Source of the DNA: Devosia sp.
GTDB taxonomy: Bacteria; Pseudomonadota; Alphaproteobacteria; Rhizobiales; Devosiaceae
Direction of reading: 5' to 3'
Length of the DNA stretch: 64,000 nucleotides
NCBI GenBank assembly: GCA_016713105.1
Contig: JADJPS010000007.1
Span: forward strand, 84,501 to 148,500
The first letter of the stretch is position 1, and each line of letters opens with the position of its first letter. Made by a program: the position numbers and the translations under genes. This document shows positions 26,694-34,730 of the stretch, in pieces. Under the pieces are notes generated by a model, which saw nothing but the letters and a program-made list of their open reading frames with translations, had not been told where the DNA came from and did not search any database.

Positions 26694-27346
26694 AGCAGCA
26701 GTCCCTCCCTGTTGCGCACGGCCCGGTAGTAGCGCCAGAACAGCAGAGCCGCCGTCGAGCGATACGGCGACCAGGCGCTGGCCGTCTCCCTCACGTCCTT
26801 GATCGCCGGGCGCGCGTCAAGCCCGAACGCCCACTGCACACCGACCTGCAGCGCCAGGTCCCCGGCCGGAAAGATGTCGGGATGCGCCGCCGAGAACATC
26901 AGGTAGATCTCGGCGGTCCAGGGCCCGACGCCCTTGAGCCGGCAGAGTTCGGCGATCGCCGCCTCGGCGGGCCGATCGGCGAGGCTGGCGAAGTCGAGCC
27001 GGCCCTCGGCCACCGCCTCGGCGACGCCGCGCAGCGTCAGGTACTTGCCGCGCGAGAAGCCGGTGGCGCGCACGGTGTCTTCGGAAAGGCCGAGATAGCG
27101 CAGGGGGTCGAGCGCGCCCTCGAGGGCGGCGAAGCGCGCCCAGATCGCCCCGGCGCTGGCGGTCGACAATTGCTGGCCGCAGATGATCTGCGCCAGCCCG
27201 GCAAAGCCGGGCTCGGCGGTCCGCACCGCGAATGGCCCGGCCCGTTCCGCGACCGCTGCGAGTCGTGGAGCGATCCCGAGCAGCGCCGTGAGGTGCGCCG
27301 CCAGCGCCTCTGCCGAATCGAGCCGCCCGGTGCAGCCCGGCGCCAC
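26690..27346 (-). CDS. DNA-3-methyladenine glycosylase II (AlkA-like)
   Basis: Base-excision repair glycosylase removing alkylated purines. The product has about 218 residues from GTG 27346 and contains the HhH-GPD fold: GFAGLAQIICGQQLSTASAG, the helix-hairpin-helix LKGVGPWTAEIYLMF, and the catalytic Asp in PAGDLALQVG. TTG 27376 or 27406 would extend it into the divergent gluQ gene and is less likely. It is the first gene of a unit with the esterase. Confidence 0.88.
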   Translation of the reverse strand: MAPGCTGRLDSAEALAAHLTALLGIAPRLAAVAERAGPFAVRTAEPGFAGLAQIICGQQLSTASAGAIWARFAALEGALDPLRYLGLSEDTVRATGFSRGKYLTLRGVAEAVAEGRLDFASLADRPAEAAIAELCRLKGVGPWTAEIYLMFSAAHPDIFPAGDLALQVGVQWAFGLDARPAIKDVRETASAWSPYRSTAALLFWRYYRAVRNREGLLL

Positions 27347-27368
27347 CTGTGCTAGGTCGTCGCCCGTG

Positions 27369-28223
27369 ATGACCAAACCCGTTCTCCGCTTTGCGCCGAG
27401 CCCCAATGGCCGGCTGCACCTGGGACACGCCTACTCGGCGCTGTTCACCGCCACCTGGGCCGAACGGCTGGATGGACGGTTCCTCGTGCGCATCGAGGAT
27501 ACCGACCCCACCCGAAGCAAGCCGGAATTCACCGAAGCCATCTTCGCCGATCTGGCCTGGCTGGGGCTCGCCTGGGAAGAGCCGGTCTGGCACCAGTCGA
27601 CGCGATTTCCGGTCTACGCCGCCCACGCCGACCGGCTCAAGGCAATGGGCCTGCTCTATCCATGTTTTTGCTCGCGCACCGAGGTAGCGGCCGGCGCCGG
27701 CGCAACCGATCCGGACGGCGCCCCGGTCTATGGCGGGACTTGCCGGCATCTCGATCCCGGTCGAGTTGCCGAGCGCCTCGCCGCCGGCGATCCGGTGCAA
27801 TGGCGACTGCGCATGGACGAAGCGGTAGCGCGGACGGGGGTGCTCACCTACTCCGTGGGTCAGCCGACCCCGCTCGATCGGCCGCAGCTCCGCTATGCCC
27901 GGCCACTGCGCTGGGGCGACGCGGTGATTCAGCGCAAGGGCACGCCGACCAGCTACCACCTGAGCGTCGTGATCGACGACGATGCACAGGGGGTCACCCA
28001 CGTGACGCGCGGTCGCGACATGGAAGCCTCGACCGATATCCATGTGCTGCTGCAGCTGCTGCTCGGGCTGGCCCAGCCCCTCTACACCTTCCACCGGCTG
28101 CTGCGCGACGAAACCGGCCGCAAGCTCTCGAAGTCCCGCCAGTCGCGATCGCTGGCAGACCTGCGCGGCGAGGGCTGGACGGCCAATGCCGTCCGCGCCC
28201 ACCTCGGTTTTGCCGAAGGCTAG
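27369..28223 (+). CDS. gluQ: Glutamyl-Q tRNA(Asp) synthetase
   Basis: A truncated glutamyl-tRNA synthetase paralogue that attaches glutamate to the queuosine at the wobble base of tRNA-Asp. The 284-residue product keeps the catalytic domain only: FAPSPNGRLHLGHAYSA (HIGH), the zinc-site residues CFCSRTE and YGGTCR, and the KMSKS equivalent RKLSKS. It lacks the anticodon-binding domain, as expected. ATG 27369 is only 22 bases from the divergent AlkA start. Confidence 0.93.
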   Translation: MTKPVLRFAPSPNGRLHLGHAYSALFTATWAERLDGRFLVRIEDTDPTRSKPEFTEAIFADLAWLGLAWEEPVWHQSTRFPVYAAHADRLKAMGLLYPCFCSRTEVAAGAGATDPDGAPVYGGTCRHLDPGRVAERLAAGDPVQWRLRMDEAVARTGVLTYSVGQPTPLDRPQLRYARPLRWGDAVIQRKGTPTSYHLSVVIDDDAQGVTHVTRGRDMEASTDIHVLLQLLLGLAQPLYTFHRLLRDETGRKLSKSRQSRSLADLRGEGWTANAVRAHLGFAEG

Positions 28224-28234
28224 ATCGAGGCGCC

Positions 28235-29185
28235 TTACGCTGCCTGCCGCGCTGCGCCGAAAAACGGCGCGACCGTCGCCGCGACCGCGACGTCGAGCGA
28301 GCTGCCGAAGCCGGGCCCGAGGATCGCATCGAGCCGCGGATCGACCAGTTGCATCGGGTGTTCCCACAGGTACCCCATCTTCGCCACCTCCCGCATCATC
28401 GGACTGACCAGCCCCATCGCCGACATCAGCACGCGCGGGAAGTAGCTGACCTTGAGCGGCACCGGCGCCGCCGCGACGATCGCCTGCCCCAGCGCGTCTG
28501 GCGTGACGTAGTGGCCGGCGAAATGGAACGACTCGAAAGTCCCGAATTCGGCGCGATGCCAGGCCAGCTTCTCGAAGGCGCGGGCGAGGTCAGGCAGGTA
28601 GGCCCAGGCGTGACCGACACCCGGCTCGCCCATCAGGGCCAGCCGGCGCTTGCCGGCCTCGCGCAGCATCACGAGGTCGAACCAGTCGCCCCTGCTGTCG
28701 GGCCCGAAGAAATCCCCGGCCCTGACGATGATTGCCCGGATCTCGCCCCGCGCGGCGGCGGCCGCGATCCGGGCCTCGACGCGCTTGCGGATCTCGCCCC
28801 GCGGCGTCTGCGGGCGCTGGGACAGCGCCGGCGTCACGGTCCGGTCTCCGGCGGCGTAGTTGTAGATATTTCCGGGAAAGAGCAGCGTCTTGCCGGCAGT
28901 GCCGAGCGCGGCGAGGACCCGCGCCGTCTGCGCTTCGAGACGTCCCTTGTCCCACTGGTGGTACGGCAGGTTCAGCCCGTTGAACACCACGTCGGTATCG
29001 CCGATCGCGGCCCGCAGCGCGTCGACATCGTCGGCATCGCCGGCCACAAACGCCACACCCGGGATCGGCCTGCGGTTGCTGCGGCCGAAACCGGTCACCT
29101 GCCAGCCGGCGTCGTTGAACGCCCGTGCCACATGATGGCCGATGTGGCCATTGATCCCCAGAACCACGAGGTGCTGCCTGTCCAT
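28235..29185 (-). CDS. NAD-dependent epimerase/dehydratase-like protein
   Basis: A 316-residue atypical SDR with an N-terminal NAD(P)-binding motif VLGINGHIGHHVARAF, a middle segment LLFPGNIYNYAAGDRTV, and FHFAGHYVTPDALGQAI towards the C-terminus. It resembles NmrA/epimerase-type oxidoreductases of unknown substrate. It is transcribed divergently from a LysR regulator 103 bases away, so it is the probable LysR target. Confidence 0.85.
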   Translation of the reverse strand: MDRQHLVVLGINGHIGHHVARAFNDAGWQVTGFGRSNRRPIPGVAFVAGDADDVDALRAAIGDTDVVFNGLNLPYHQWDKGRLEAQTARVLAALGTAGKTLLFPGNIYNYAAGDRTVTPALSQRPQTPRGEIRKRVEARIAAAAARGEIRAIIVRAGDFFGPDSRGDWFDLVMLREAGKRRLALMGEPGVGHAWAYLPDLARAFEKLAWHRAEFGTFESFHFAGHYVTPDALGQAIVAAAPVPLKVSYFPRVLMSAMGLVSPMMREVAKMGYLWEHPMQLVDPRLDAILGPGFGSSLDVAVAATVAPFFGAARQAA

Positions 29186-29237
29186 CTCTTGTCTCCTTGC
29201 CGATGACCTGACGCTAGACCCTCCGCAGAACTATGGG

Positions 29238-29277
29238 TATTCGACAAATCGGAAGACTTGCCATACATCTGCGAATA
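29238..29277. promoter_or_regulatory. Possible LysR operator between divergent genes
   Basis: TATTCG at 29238-29243 and CGAATA at 29272-29277 form a perfect 6-bp inverted pair about 28 bases apart. They lie in the 103-bp gap between the epimerase-like gene and the LysR gene, which is AT-richer than its surroundings. LysR proteins typically bind two such sites. Prediction only. Confidence 0.35.
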
Positions 29278-29288
29278 GGAGGACGGGG

Positions 29289-30179
29289 ATGGCGGACTGG
29301 TCGCTGTGGCGCAGCTTCGGGGCAGTGGTCGAGCATGGTTCGCTGTCGGCCGCGGCGCGGGCCCTCGGGCTCAGCCAGCCGACGCTTGGCCGGCACGTCG
29401 AAGCGCTCGAGGCCACGCTGGGCACGCGGCTGTTCGAACGCACGCTGGGCGGATTCAAGCCCACCGAGATCGCCCTGCGGCTTTATGAGCCGGTGCAGGT
29501 CGCGCAACGTGCGCTGGCGGAGGCCGCGCTGGTTGCGGAGGGCACCAGTGCGACCCTCTCCGGCTCGGTGCGGCTCACCTCCAGCATGATGATGTGCGGC
29601 TACGTGCTGCCGCCGATCCTCGGCCGTCTGCGACTGGCGTTCCCGCAGGTGGCGCTCGAACTCGTCCCTTCCGACTCGGCGGAGAACCTGCTGCTGCGCG
29701 AGGCCGACATCGCGGTGCGCCTGTTCCGGCCGACCCAGCTCGAACTGGTGGCGAGGAAGCTTGGCGAGATCCCGATCGTCGCCTGTGCGCACGAAAGCTA
29801 CCTGACGCGCCGCGGTCGTCCGCAACGCCCCGAGGATCTCACGGCCCACGACCTCGTCGGCTTCGACCGCTCCGACCTGCTGATTGCGACGGCGCGCCGC
29901 ATGGGTTTTGAACTCCATCGCGTCGATTTCGTTGTACGAACCGACAGCCAGACCCATATGTGGGAGCTGATGAAGGCCGGACTCGGCATCGGGTTCGGCC
30001 AGGCCGGTCTGGTCGATCGCACGCCGGGCATGGTGAAGCTCCTGCCCCAGGTGCGACCGCGGCCGCTCGAAGTCTGGCTGGCAACGCACCGGGAGCTGTT
30101 CACCAGCCGGCGCGTTCGTGCCATCCATGATTGCCTGGGCGAGAGCCTGATCGACTACATCGCAGGAAGCCGCGAATGA
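29289..30179 (+). CDS. LysR family transcriptional regulator
   Basis: A 296-residue LysR-type regulator: N-terminal winged helix with SLSAAARALGLSQPTLGRHV and LEATLGTRLFERTLGGFKPT, then a periplasmic-binding-protein-like effector domain (about 90-290). ATG 29289 has AGGAGG 8-13 bases upstream. It probably controls the divergent NAD-dependent epimerase gene. Its stop overlaps the start of the following small membrane-protein gene (ATGA). Confidence 0.93.
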   Translation: MADWSLWRSFGAVVEHGSLSAAARALGLSQPTLGRHVEALEATLGTRLFERTLGGFKPTEIALRLYEPVQVAQRALAEAALVAEGTSATLSGSVRLTSSMMMCGYVLPPILGRLRLAFPQVALELVPSDSAENLLLREADIAVRLFRPTQLELVARKLGEIPIVACAHESYLTRRGRPQRPEDLTAHDLVGFDRSDLLIATARRMGFELHRVDFVVRTDSQTHMWELMKAGLGIGFGQAGLVDRTPGMVKLLPQVRPRPLEVWLATHRELFTSRRVRAIHDCLGESLIDYIAGSRE

Positions 30180-30370
30180 ACATCACCGGCATCGTCACCG
30201 TGATCGCCCTCGCCGCCGTGGCGATCATCCTGTTCATGGGCCTGTGGAACATGTTCCGCGGCGGCAGCCCCAATGTCAGCCAGAAGCTGATGCGGGCCCG
30301 GGTCATCGCGCAGGCAGTGGCGCTGGTGGTGATCCTCGGCGCCCTGTTCCTGTTCGGACGGGCCGGCTGA
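30176..30370 (+). CDS. Small HIG1-type twin-transmembrane protein
   Basis: A 64-residue membrane protein with two helices (about 4-24 and 42-61) separated by a basic loop (FRGGSPNVSQKLMRARVIAQ), the pattern of the HIG1/twin-TM family found upstream of cobalamin adenosyltransferase genes in alphaproteobacteria. The ATG overlaps the LysR stop. The PduO-type adenosyltransferase gene follows 67 bases later. Confidence 0.82.
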   Translation: MNITGIVTVIALAAVAIILFMGLWNMFRGGSPNVSQKLMRARVIAQAVALVVILGALFLFGRAG

Positions 30371-30437
30371 GCCAACGCGCGGTCTTGACCCGCGAGGCAA
30401 ACAGTCGTCAGCCTCTGGACCCACGACTTGCGGACGG

Positions 30438-31037
30438 ATGATGGTCAAGCTCAACAAGATCTACACCAAGACCGGGGACAACGGCACCACCGGGCTGGTA
30501 CGCGGCCCGCGCCGGATGAAGCACGACCTGAGGGTCGAGGCCTACGGCACGGTGGACGAGGCCAACAGCTTCGTCGGCATGGCGCGGCTCAACACCGCCT
30601 CGATGCCGAAACTCGACCGGCTGCTGGCGCGCATCCAGAACGACCTGTTCGACGTCGGTTCCGACCTCGCGACCCCCGGCGCCGATCCGGACGAGGCGAC
30701 GCCGTCGCTGCGGGCCACGCCACAGCAGGCGCAGTGGATCGAGGAGCAGATCGACTATTTCAACGCCGGCCTGAAGCCATTGACCAGCTTCGTATTGCCG
30801 GGCGGCACGCCGCTGGCCGTCGCCCTGCACCTGGCCCGCACCGTGACCCGGCGCGCCGAACGCAACGTGGTGGCGCTGATGGCGAAGGAACCGGACATCA
30901 ACAGCGCGGCGCTGATCTACCTCAATCGCCTCTCCGACCTGCTCTTCGTGCTCGCCCGCGTCGCCAACGCCAATGGCGAGACCGACGTGCTGTGGACGCC
31001 CGGCAAGTACTCGAGCGACACGCCACCGTCGCGCTGA
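30438..31037 (+). CDS. Cob(I)alamin adenosyltransferase, PduO type
   Basis: Transfers adenosine from ATP to cob(I)alamin to make adenosylcobalamin. The 199-residue product has the family's ATP-binding opening KIYTKTGDNGTTGLVRG, RVEAYGTVDEANSFVG, and the helical core with TRRAERNVVALM. ATG 30438 or 30441. A palindrome with a T-rich tail (31056-31078) follows the gene. Neighbouring B12 genes are absent, so it is likely a salvage or housekeeping copy. Confidence 0.93.
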   Translation: MMVKLNKIYTKTGDNGTTGLVRGPRRMKHDLRVEAYGTVDEANSFVGMARLNTASMPKLDRLLARIQNDLFDVGSDLATPGADPDEATPSLRATPQQAQWIEEQIDYFNAGLKPLTSFVLPGGTPLAVALHLARTVTRRAERNVVALMAKEPDINSAALIYLNRLSDLLFVLARVANANGETDVLWTPGKYSSDTPPSR

Positions 31038-31055
31038 AATACGCATCTTATCCGC

Positions 31056-31078
31056 GGGGTTCCCGGAACCCTTCGTTT
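31056..31078 (+). terminator. Possible terminator after the adenosyltransferase gene
   Basis: GGGTTCC-C-GGAACCC (31057-31071) is a perfect palindrome followed by TTCGTTT. As a hairpin it has only a minimal loop, so efficiency is doubtful, but the position 20-35 bases after the stop is right. Confidence 0.4.
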
Positions 31079-31102
31079 ACCCGCCGGCAATACTTTGCAC
31101 GG

Positions 31103-31285
31103 ATGGACACCGACCTCACATCGCAATTGCTCGCCGCGCGCTCCACCGGCACGCAGCACTCGGCGACGATCGCGGTGATCAAGAAGAACTACGAGATGGA
31201 CATGGCCCTGCTGCAGGCGGTCGACACGCAGAGCCGCGCCGCGCCGCCGCCCGGACAGGGTGTCAAGGTCGACAAGCTCGCCTGA
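31103..31285 (+). CDS. YjfB-like putative motility-associated small protein
   Basis: A 60-residue protein resembling the YjfB family: a helical segment QHSATIAVIKKNYEMDMALL, then a Pro-rich turn and C-terminal GQGVKVDKLA (family members end in a similar G...VD tail). Function of YjfB proteins is unknown; a motility link is only by association. It is followed 11 bases later by another small gene on the same strand, so the two are probably co-transcribed. Confidence 0.5.
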   Translation: MDTDLTSQLLAARSTGTQHSATIAVIKKNYEMDMALLQAVDTQSRAAPPPGQGVKVDKLA

Positions 31286-31296
31286 GAGGACCGGCC

Positions 31297-31560
31297 ATGG
31301 CACTCGCGTCCACGAATGCCGTCCTCAGCATCCACCGCATGGCAGCCCGCGAAACCGGCAACCTCGCCGTCGCGCAAGTGCTCGTCGCCAGGAAGAACGG
31401 CGAACTCGACCGCCAGCTGGCGCAGCAGCGTGCCGCCCCCGACGCGGAAGCGCGCTCGCCCCTCGTTTCCGGCCGCGAGATCGAACAGGCGGTGTCGAGC
31501 CTCGAGCGTCGCTGGGACCTCGCCCCGCAGGTCGGCAGGCTGCTCGACAAGACGGCCTGA
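31297..31560 (+). CDS. Small hypothetical protein, 87 aa
   Basis: Not recognised. The 87-residue product is mostly helical and charged (MAARETGNLAVAQVLVARKN, then an Arg/Ala-rich middle and SSLERRWDLAPQVGRLLDK), without signal peptide or membrane segment. ATG 31297 has GAGAGGA upstream. It directly follows the YjfB-like gene, and the two may act together. The convergent sugar-kinase gene ends 15 bases further on. Confidence 0.55.
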   Translation: MALASTNAVLSIHRMAARETGNLAVAQVLVARKNGELDRQLAQQRAAPDAEARSPLVSGREIEQAVSSLERRWDLAPQVGRLLDKTA

Positions 31561-31574
31561 GGAGCCGGAGCGGT

Positions 31575-32492
31575 TCAGCGATTCAACGAAGCGGTGGACT
31601 GCCCCTGGCGGTCGAGCAGCGCCTCGACTTCGGCGCGATCCGGAGCGCCCAGCCGGCCACCGAAGCGGGTGCACTTGAGCGCCGCAGCCGCCGAGGCGAA
31701 GGCGATGGTCTCCGCCATCGGCCGACCTTCGGCGACAAGCAGCGCGAAGGCGGCATGGAACACGTCGCCCGCCGCCAGCGTGTCCACGGCGTCGATCCGC
31801 GGCGCCGGGCTGTGCCGGATGGCGCCAGCTTCGCTCCACCAGCAGCCCAGGGCCCCGGCGGTGACCGCAACGAAGCCGTGGTGGCGGGCGAGAAGCGCCG
31901 CCGCTGCCACCTGCGGCTCGGTCTCGCCGGTCAGCAGCCGTGCCGCCCCCTCGGAAGCGACCACATGGCTGGCCAGCGGCAGCAGGTCCTCGAGCACCTC
32001 GCGCGACGCCATGTCCGCATCGAGGATGGCCGGCAGGTGCGCCCGCCGCGCCGCGAGCAGCGCCAGGCGCGCTGCCGCCGGCCAGCGCACATCGACCATC
32101 ACGACGTCGAATCCGGTGACGTCCGGGGCTCCTTCAGGGGGCGCGGTGATCGCCGGGTCGTAGCGCGGCACGATGATGGTGGCGCCCTTGAGATCCATCA
32201 GGATGGTGGAAAAGCCCGAGCGCGCACCGGCAACGCGCCGGACGCGGGAGCAGTCGACCCCCTCGCCCGAGATCTGGGCGACAAGGCGGTCGCCGGTCGC
32301 ATCGTCGCCGGCCGAGGCCCACAGCGCGACCTCGCCGCCGAGCCGCGCGATGGTCGCCGCCTGCGCTGCCGCCATCCCTTCGGCCACTTCGACCGCATCG
32401 AGGGGAATGAACTTGCCCGTCCCCTCGGGCAGCCGCTCCAGCCGGAAGATGGTGTCCATGGTGATGGCGCCGACGCACAGGACCCTGGGCAT
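31575..32492 (-). CDS. PfkB family sugar kinase
   Basis: A 305-residue ribokinase-fold kinase: N-terminal CVGAITMDTIFRLERLPEG and the second family signature with the catalytic Asp, DAVDTLAAGDVFHAAF. PfkB kinases phosphorylate ribose, fructose, nucleosides or ketodeoxy sugars; which one cannot be read here. The ATG lies next to the tlpA stop on the same strand (1 base between). Confidence 0.9.
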   Translation of the reverse strand: MPRVLCVGAITMDTIFRLERLPEGTGKFIPLDAVEVAEGMAAAQAATIARLGGEVALWASAGDDATGDRLVAQISGEGVDCSRVRRVAGARSGFSTILMDLKGATIIVPRYDPAITAPPEGAPDVTGFDVVMVDVRWPAAARLALLAARRAHLPAILDADMASREVLEDLLPLASHVVASEGAARLLTGETEPQVAAAALLARHHGFVAVTAGALGCWWSEAGAIRHSPAPRIDAVDTLAAGDVFHAAFALLVAEGRPMAETIAFASAAAALKCTRFGGRLGAPDRAEVEALLDRQGQSTASLNR

Positions 32493-32493
32493 C

Positions 32494-33153
32494 TCAGCTG
32501 CCGATCAGCGCGGCGACGACATTGTGCCCGTCGGGCGTGTCCCATTCCGCCGGGCCCTGCAGCACCGCCAGCTCGCACCCCTTCTCATCGAGCAGCAGCG
32601 TCGCCGGCAGGCCGATCGCCACCGCCTCGGTCTTCAGCCGCTCGAACGCGGCAAAGCTCGAATCGGCGTAGAGCGGCAGGTGCTGGAAGCCGCCGTCGGC
32701 GAGGAACTTGCTGGCCTTGGCCAGACCACCTTCGCCGATGTCGAGATTGACCGGCAGCACCATGAAGGTGTCGGAGTTGTACCGCTGGGCGAGCGCGTCG
32801 AGCGCCGGCATCTCGGCCCGACACGGCACGCACCAGCTGGCCCAGAAATTGACCAGCAGCGTCTTGCCGGCAAAGTCCTTGATGGCTGCCGGCTTGCCTT
32901 CCGCATCGACGAAGCCCATGTCGACATAGCCGCGGCCCGTGCCGGTACCGGCGAGCGCCGCCAGTTCGCCCACTGCCGCCGCATCGAGCGCGGCGGCCCG
33001 CGCCGGCTGCGCCTCGCACTGCCTTGCCTGGGCCGGCATGAAGTTGCCAACCACAAGGCCAGCCGCTAGAGCTAGCGCCACGCCAACCAGCACGATGACC
33101 GACATCCTGGGCGAGCGCTGCTGCGACGGGGTTGCGGGGCTTGCGTCGGTCAT
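32494..33153 (-). CDS. tlpA: TlpA-like membrane-anchored thiol:disulfide reductase
   Basis: A periplasmic thioredoxin-fold protein that keeps cytochrome c/CuA-type cysteines reduced. The 219-residue product has an N-terminal membrane anchor (about 17-37), the active site WASWCVPCRAEMP (WCVPC at 107-111) and a cis-Pro loop (IGLPATLLLDE). It lies back-to-back with argH, an arrangement conserved in Hyphomicrobiales. Confidence 0.9.
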   Translation of the reverse strand: MTDASPATPSQQRSPRMSVIVLVGVALALAAGLVVGNFMPAQARQCEAQPARAAALDAAAVGELAALAGTGTGRGYVDMGFVDAEGKPAAIKDFAGKTLLVNFWASWCVPCRAEMPALDALAQRYNSDTFMVLPVNLDIGEGGLAKASKFLADGGFQHLPLYADSSFAAFERLKTEAVAIGLPATLLLDEKGCELAVLQGPAEWDTPDGHNVVAALIGS

Positions 33154-33173
33154 CTGACTACCACGGAGTTATC

Positions 33174-34613
33174 ATGAGCAATCGCATGTGGGGCGGCCGT
33201 TTCGCGACCGGCCCGGACGCCATCATGGAGGAAATCAACGCTTCCATCGGCTTCGACCAGCGGCTCTACGGGCAGGATATCGCAGGCTCTATCGCACATG
33301 CCACGATGCTCGCGGAAGTGGGCATACTGACTCATGAGGATCGCGATGCCATCGTCGCTGGTCTAGAGACTGTGCGCGCCGAAATCGAGGCCGGCACGTT
33401 CACGTTCTCGCGTGCCCTCGAGGACATCCACATGAATGTCGAGAGCCGGCTGAAGGAGCTGATCGGCGAAGCCGCCGGGCGCCTCCACACGGCCCGCTCC
33501 CGCAACGACCAGGTGGCGACCGACTTCCGGCTCTATGTGCGCGACACCATCGATACGCTTGTCGCCCAGATCCGCGCGCTGCAGCTGGCGCTGGTCAGGC
33601 GTGCCGAGGCGGAAGTCGAGACCATCCTTCCCGGCTTCACGCACCTGCAGAACGCCCAGCCGGTGACCTTCGGCCACCATCTGCTCGCCTATGTCGAAAT
33701 GCTCGGCCGCGACCATGGACGCTTCGAGGACGCCCGCCGGCGACTCAACGAGAACCCGCTGGGTTCGGCGGCGCTCGCCGGCACCCCCTACCCGATCGAT
33801 CGCGAGCTGACCACGGTGGCGCTCGGGTTCGACCGGCCCACCGCCAACTCGCTCGATGCGGTCTCCGATCGCGATTTCGTGCTCGAGACGCTCTCGGCGG
33901 CGAGCCTGTGCGCCATGCACCTCTCCCGCTTCGCCGAGGAACTGGTGATCTGGAGCTCCGCTCAGTTCGGCTTCATCAAGCTCTCCGACCGGTTCACCAC
34001 CGGCTCCTCGATCATGCCGCAGAAGCGCAACCCCGACGCGGCCGAGCTGATCCGCGCCAAGGTCGGGCGCATCATGGGCGCGCTCACCTCGCTGACCATG
34101 GTGATGAAGGGGCTGCCGCTCGCCTATTCCAAGGACATGCAGGAGGACAAGGAGGTCGCCTTCGACGCGTTCGACAGCCTGTCCCTCTCGCTCGCGGCCA
34201 TGACCGGCATGGTCGAGGACCTGCGCACCAATCCCGAGCGGATGCGGACCTCGGCCGCGGCCGGCTTCTCGACCGCGACCGACGTCGCCGACTGGCTGGT
34301 GCGCGAGGCCGACATCCCGTTCCGCGACGCCCACCACATCACCGGGCAGCTGGTGGCGCTGTGCGAGCAGAAGGGCATCGGCCTCGAGGGCCTGACCATC
34401 GAGGACTTCAAGTTCATCGACCACCGCATCGACAGCCGCATCCACAAGGTGCTGAGCGTTGAGGCCTCGGTCGCGGCGCGTCGAAGCTATGGCGGCACGG
34501 CGCCGCAGAACGTTGCCGCGCAGGCCGCCCGCTGGAAGAAGCACCTCACCGGCGAGGACGCCGAGCCGGTGCGCGTCGGCCGTCCGGGCGGGCACGGAGA
34601 TGGGGCGGAGTAG
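33174..34613 (+). CDS. argH: Argininosuccinate lyase
   Basis: Last step of arginine biosynthesis: cleavage of argininosuccinate to arginine and fumarate. The 479-residue product has the family pattern MWGGRFATGPD at the start, HTARSRNDQVATD, PGFTHLQNAQPVTFGHHLLA and the signature loop TGSSIMPQKRNPDAAEL. The start is ATG 33174, divergent from tlpA. In related genomes a short lipoprotein gene (lptM) and lysA follow; here a ChaC gene and a long inverted repeat intervene. Confidence 0.97.
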   Translation: MSNRMWGGRFATGPDAIMEEINASIGFDQRLYGQDIAGSIAHATMLAEVGILTHEDRDAIVAGLETVRAEIEAGTFTFSRALEDIHMNVESRLKELIGEAAGRLHTARSRNDQVATDFRLYVRDTIDTLVAQIRALQLALVRRAEAEVETILPGFTHLQNAQPVTFGHHLLAYVEMLGRDHGRFEDARRRLNENPLGSAALAGTPYPIDRELTTVALGFDRPTANSLDAVSDRDFVLETLSAASLCAMHLSRFAEELVIWSSAQFGFIKLSDRFTTGSSIMPQKRNPDAAELIRAKVGRIMGALTSLTMVMKGLPLAYSKDMQEDKEVAFDAFDSLSLSLAAMTGMVEDLRTNPERMRTSAAAGFSTATDVADWLVREADIPFRDAHHITGQLVALCEQKGIGLEGLTIEDFKFIDHRIDSRIHKVLSVEASVAARRSYGGTAPQNVAAQAARWKKHLTGEDAEPVRVGRPGGHGDGAE

Positions 34614-34624
34614 GCCTGTCCCGC

Positions 34625-34730
34625 TTTTGGTGGATAGTCTGGACGATTGAGCGGACCGAGGCTAGGCTGCCGGCATGTCGGACAGTGTCAGCCTCGTCCG
34701 GTTCAATCGCAGACAGTCCAACCAAGACTA
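34625..34730. repeat. Long imperfect inverted repeat between argH and chaC
   Basis: Arms at about 34625-34662 and 34690-34727 are imperfect complements. The core is CGATTGAGCGGACCGAGGCT (34644-34663) against AGCCTCGTCCGGTTCAATCG (34690-34709), with further matches outward (AGTCTG/CAGACA, TTTGGTGGA/TCCAACCAAGA). The loop includes TGCCGGCA. The size and imperfect arms suggest a transcribed hairpin, either an argH terminator/3' processing element or a small palindromic mobile repeat. It has no T-run. Confidence 0.6.
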
